NCBI GenBank assembly: GCA_013152165.1
Contig: JAADGY010000016.1
Span: 1 to 6,821, forward strand
DNA: 6,821 nt
From: a bacterium
Lineage (GTDB): Bacteria > Patescibacteriota > Microgenomatia > JAADGY01
Direction of reading: 5' to 3'
Below, piece after piece: positions 5,273-6,821 of the stretch (its first letter is position 1; each line of letters starts with the position of its first letter). The notes under the pieces are model-generated. The model worked only from the letters and a program-made list of their open reading frames with translations. It searched no databases and was not told where the DNA came from. The translations under genes were made by a program, and so were the position numbers.

Positions 5273-6277
5273 ATGATAGCCAAAAACAATGAAGTCCCGA
5301 TCCAGCCCCCCTCCGCTGACAACTTCGATCGCCGCGCCTTAACTACAGCCATAATAAAACTGCAAGAATCTTTGGCTGAACTATTCGCCGACTCCACAGC
5401 CAAAGTCTCCGCCGAAGGCTTATTGTCCCTAGCCGCCCGAGCCGGCTTTGACCAAATAACCAGTCAAGCCGCCGACCGCATCATCACCACCCTCCAACAA
5501 CAAACCGATAAACCCAAACAAACAGATCAAGAAATAGCCGCTTATATTGGCATTGCCGAAATCTTCCGAATCATCGTTAAGGTTGAAAAATCTATTAAGC
5601 AGCAACTCAATAAAGATTTTCAGTTTGATAGAGACTCCCTCTCTAGGCTCCTAAACCTAGGAATGGCAACCTCAGTCCAAGCACTAAGCAGTCGGCCAGC
5701 CAAAAATCCAAAATTGTTCCGCCAGCTCCAAAAAACCATATCAAGGCAAGCCTTTAAAGAGGCCGCCAGCCTGCTTGGCATCAACGAATTTAGTCTGCTA
5801 AGCAAAAAATATCACCCACTTATCAAAACCTACCGGTGGCTTCAAGATCAATATGATAGTACCGGTCGATACCCAACCATTGAACAAACTCAGCAGGCCC
5901 TTGGAATCAACAGCCTCATAAAAAAACCTTGGCTCACTGCCCTGCTATCGTTACTGCCAGATCTGCCTTGGTCAAGAACCACAAACCCCGGCTTATCACT
6001 ATCCGCCGGCGACCTTGTTGTAGCGCGAGAAATCATTAACAACATAGCCTCTGCCCTGGAATCTTTATCTCCAGAAGAAATGGAAATTTTAGACTCATAC
6101 ATCTCCGGCCAAAATCTAACCAAAGATCAAAAAACTCGACTTGAAAAAATCCTCACAAAAGTAAGAAAGCAGTTAAACGCGTCAAAGTATTTCCACGATA
6201 ACGACGCCTCCCTCGATCAAGTTTTCAATCTTTTGCATCTACTTAACTCCAAAAACCTTGATGCTGACTTTCACTAA
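5273..6277 (+). CDS. Helical protein of unknown function, faint sigma-70-like layout
   Basis: This 334-residue protein is almost entirely helical and has no signal peptide or membrane segment. I do not recognise it with confidence. Its order of segments recalls sigma-70 factors. A region-2-like stretch lies at 121-170 (LLNLGMATSVQAL, then LFRQLQKTISRQA, compared with G-L-x-x-A-V and F-x-x-Y-A-x-x-x-I-R-x-A-I). A region-3-like part follows with YHPLIK (180-185) and GRYPTIEQTQQALGI (198-212, compared with GREPT-x-EE-x-A-x-x-LGI). A region-4-like part has ALESLSPEEMEIL (261-273) and a basic helix TRLEKILTKVRKQL (288-301). The DNA-reading helix-turn-helix of region 4.2 seems shortened or absent. 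It could be a divergent or decayed sigma factor, or an unrelated helical protein. The ATG at 5273 is the first good start after the promoter. A secreted-protein gene follows after 38 nt and is probably co-transcribed. Confidence 0.75.
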   Translation: MIAKNNEVPIQPPSADNFDRRALTTAIIKLQESLAELFADSTAKVSAEGLLSLAARAGFDQITSQAADRIITTLQQQTDKPKQTDQEIAAYIGIAEIFRIIVKVEKSIKQQLNKDFQFDRDSLSRLLNLGMATSVQALSSRPAKNPKLFRQLQKTISRQAFKEAASLLGINEFSLLSKKYHPLIKTYRWLQDQYDSTGRYPTIEQTQQALGINSLIKKPWLTALLSLLPDLPWSRTTNPGLSLSAGDLVVAREIINNIASALESLSPEEMEILDSYISGQNLTKDQKTRLEKILTKVRKQLNASKYFHDNDASLDQVFNLLHLLNSKNLDADFH

Positions 6278-6315
6278 TTTCTTCCACCTTAATATCAAAC
6301 TTTAAAACACATCTC

Positions 6316-6821
6316 ATGCGGACAATTTTTATAACCTCCCTAATCGCCGGCATCATCATTACATTCGGATTGCTGGTTAAACAAATAACTCCCGCCTACG
6401 CTCTAACGCTTTCCATGCCCAACCTTAAAGATATAAAAACATCCCTCATCAGCTTGGGTGATAAAGCCGCATTCTTTCTTAAAAATCTTGACCAGGACAC
6501 CTCCGCGCCCCAACCTCGACCCGGCCAATCAAAAAAGCCTCTAACCCCTGCACCAACCAAATCTCAACCAACTACTATTATCAACTTACCCGCTGGTGGC
6601 CGGTTAAAAATCAAAACCAACACCCGCCTTAAGCTTAAAACTCCCAAAACCAAAAGGATTTGCCACCGCTACACCGTTACCCATCTAGACGGCTCTACCT
6701 CAACCCTCTGCTACACCCAATCTGATTACAACCAACTGCTTCAGTTGGGCTACAAACTAACCTCGGCCAAGGTCTTCTACAAATTCCACCTAAAAGGCGC
6801 CGATAGTTATCAAAAGCAATA
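6316..6821 (+). CDS. Small secreted protein of unknown function, cut at the window edge
   Basis: The frame starts at ATG 6316 and stays open for 168 codons to the window end, where the last two bases are TA, so a stop (TAA or TAG) may be the next codon. The N-terminus is a signal peptide: Arg2, a hydrophobic core at about 4-20 and a likely type I cleavage after AYA (27-29), or an uncleaved anchor. A Pro/Gln/Lys-rich linker spans about 61-85. The remainder is a small, basic, probably beta-rich domain with two cysteines (C116 and C132) that could form a disulfide outside the cell. I know no family match. No Shine-Dalgarno and no separate strong promoter is seen in the 38-nt gap, so it probably shares the transcript of the gene before it. 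Confidence 0.75.
   Translation, partial: MRTIFITSLIAGIIITFGLLVKQITPAYALTLSMPNLKDIKTSLISLGDKAAFFLKNLDQDTSAPQPRPGQSKKPLTPAPTKSQPTTIINLPAGGRLKIKTNTRLKLKTPKTKRICHRYTVTHLDGSTSTLCYTQSDYNQLLQLGYKLTSAKVFYKFHLKGADSYQKQ

Overview
The window carries six genes of moderate base composition. Five read on the + strand and one, a tyrosine recombinase, reads on the - strand. Nothing marks it as phage or plasmid. Several traits together suggest a bacterium with economical gene starts, possibly of the Candidate Phyla Radiation (Patescibacteria): no gene has a well-spaced Shine-Dalgarno sequence, two starts lie 6 nt behind a perfect TATAAT box (leaderless layout), TGA is used as a stop, and most proteins are secreted or poorly conserved. 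This assignment is an inference and is weak.

Left part (1-1551): a beta-rich protein of unknown function that probably begins left of the window, then a 332-nt stretch without a gene. That stretch holds a pyrimidine-rich tract, two tandem hairpins and the first copy of an intergenic repeat. The repeat runs into the promoter of the next gene.

Middle (1552-4154): a house-cleaning inosine/xanthosine triphosphatase (YjjX/DUF84 family) overlaps by 4 bases (ATGA) a large lipoprotein. The lipoprotein has a degenerate domain resembling MltB-type lytic transglycosylases. Behind it lies a 234-nt intergenic region with a bipartite stem-loop, a GC-rich hairpin and the second copy of the intergenic repeat, in the same orientation as the first.

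Right part (4155-6821): a complete XerC/XerD-type recombinase on the - strand faces away from a two-gene + strand unit. That unit encodes a helical protein with faint similarity in layout to sigma-70 factors, then a small secreted protein cut by the window edge. The divergent intergenic region contains a perfect 23-bp inverted repeat around a 7-nt spacer, between the two promoters. It could be an operator or a recombinase crossover site.

The best leads are this inverted repeat beside the recombinase, the duplicated hairpin-plus-tail intergenic element, the matching leaderless promoter layout, and the transglycosylase-like lipoprotein whose presumed catalytic glutamate appears to be alanine.
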